Below are positions 5,954 to 6,114 of a DNA stretch of 6,114 nt, piece by piece. Origin of the DNA: Bacteroidota bacterium (GTDB taxonomy: Bacteria; Bacteroidota; Bacteroidia; Bacteroidales; B39-G9); the NCBI GenBank assembly GCA_003648455.1, contig QMPG01000197.1, positions 1 to 6,114 on the forward strand. The letters are read 5' to 3'. Position 1 is the first letter of the stretch, and every line of letters starts with the position of its first letter. The notes under the pieces were generated by a model, which had not been told where the DNA came from, made no database searches, and worked only from the letters and a program-made list of their open reading frames with translations. A program made the translations under genes and the position numbers.

Positions 5954-5966
5954 AATTTTAAAGTGA
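5954..5966 (-). repeat. Right copy of 13-bp bounding inverted repeat
   Basis: AATTTTAAAGTGA is the exact reverse complement of 5129-5141. The reverse-transcriptase homology starts only a few bases to its right, which makes this the likely right boundary of the inserted or rearranged block. Confidence 0.5.
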
Positions 5967-5971
5967 GCCGA

Positions 5972-6114
5972 TTAGGGGTACAACAAGGTATGGCTTATGC
6001 TTGGAGTAGAACAAGAATGGGTGGATGGGCTGTAGCTCAAAGTCCCATTTTAGGAACAACCATCACAATACAACGCCTAGAAAAAAGAGGCTATGTATCA
6101 ATGATAAGTATGTA
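5972..6114 (+). pseudogene. C-terminal fragment of a group II intron reverse transcriptase/maturase, 5'-truncated and cut by the window end
   Basis: The frame reads LGVQQGMAYAWSRTRMGGW and then AVAQSPILGTTITIQRLEKR followed by GYVSMISM. This matches the region after the maturase domain in LtrA-type group II intron proteins, where forms such as RKGYWRIANSPIL occur and the Bacteroidota variant is RMGGWAVAQSPILGTT. The intact protein reverse-transcribes the intron and helps it splice. Here the RT fingers, palm and thumb that should lie upstream are missing. The frame stays open back to 5876, but that sequence (for example KTFSLNCLNKKINLCLIH) shows no RT similarity. Homology therefore begins within a few bases of the inverted repeat at 5954-5966. 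The only ATG near it (5990) is an internal Met. The gene continues past the window, where intron domains V and VI would be expected. An intact function is very unlikely. Confidence 0.75.

Larger units (their letters stand above)
5097..5971. other. Structured non-coding block, likely mobile-element debris
   Basis: About 870 bp contain no credible protein gene on either strand; the longest notable frame is a 41-codon minus-strand ORF (5446 to 5321) without recognisable features. The block is instead full of inverted repeats: a bounding 13-bp pair, two opposed copies of a hairpin unit, and four further stem-loops, listed separately. A smaller bulged stem (5403-5411 with 5420-5427) and a G7 run (5143-5149), unusual in this A/T-rich context, also occur. 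Such density suggests a non-autonomous or decayed mobile element, or an array of REP-like repeats. No promoter, tRNA, rRNA or CRISPR array was seen. Confidence 0.6.

Noticed and set aside
5129..5966. Firm assignment of the bounding repeats to IS21 ends.
   Set aside because: The resemblance rests on memory of a short motif; no istA/istB remnant is visible and no database was searched.

Overview
This AT-rich window looks like a piece of a Bacteroidota (Bacteroidetes) chromosome. The signs are a type IX secretion C-terminal sorting domain, TAnnTTTG-type promoter boxes, and A-rich leaders with no Shine-Dalgarno motif before the genes. The PEP carboxykinase, Xer recombinase and cold-shock proteins also look like Bacteroidota versions. 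The genus cannot be told from the sequence.

Layout. Positions 1-209 hold no confident gene. A LiaF-like membrane protein (210-926, minus) is divergent from a XerD-type tyrosine recombinase (1062-1964, plus). ATP-dependent PEP carboxykinase pckA (2128-3774, plus) follows, with a candidate promoter far upstream giving a leader of about 110 nt. An IS200-like element (about 3809-4330) carries one tnpA gene between two hairpins. The tnpA reading frame is complete but has ATT where the start ATG is expected. Directly after its right hairpin lies the 3' remnant of a secreted-protein gene: the end of an Ig-like/CARDB-type domain plus a T9SS sorting domain (4331-4733). Its 5' part is absent, so this looks like an IS-linked truncation. 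A cold-shock protein gene (4845-5036) follows, with its own promoter box and a strong terminator.

From about 5097 to 5970 there is no credible protein gene, but there is a lot of structure. A 13-bp inverted repeat bounds about 840 bp. Inside it are two opposed copies of a roughly 43-bp hairpin unit, with one compensatory base-pair change between them. Several other stem-loops are present, including one with arms of about 30 nt. Immediately past the right boundary, plus-strand sequence encodes the C-terminal part of a group II intron reverse transcriptase/maturase (5972 to the window end), with its N-terminal part missing.

The housekeeping genes (xerD, pckA, csp) appear to be independent single-gene units rather than one operon. 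The accessory part is a graveyard of mobile DNA: an IS200 element, a decapitated T9SS substrate, a structured non-coding block and a decapitated group II intron RT. The most interesting stretch is the structured block at 5129-5966. I could not assign it to a named family, and I do not see a complete novel system in the window.
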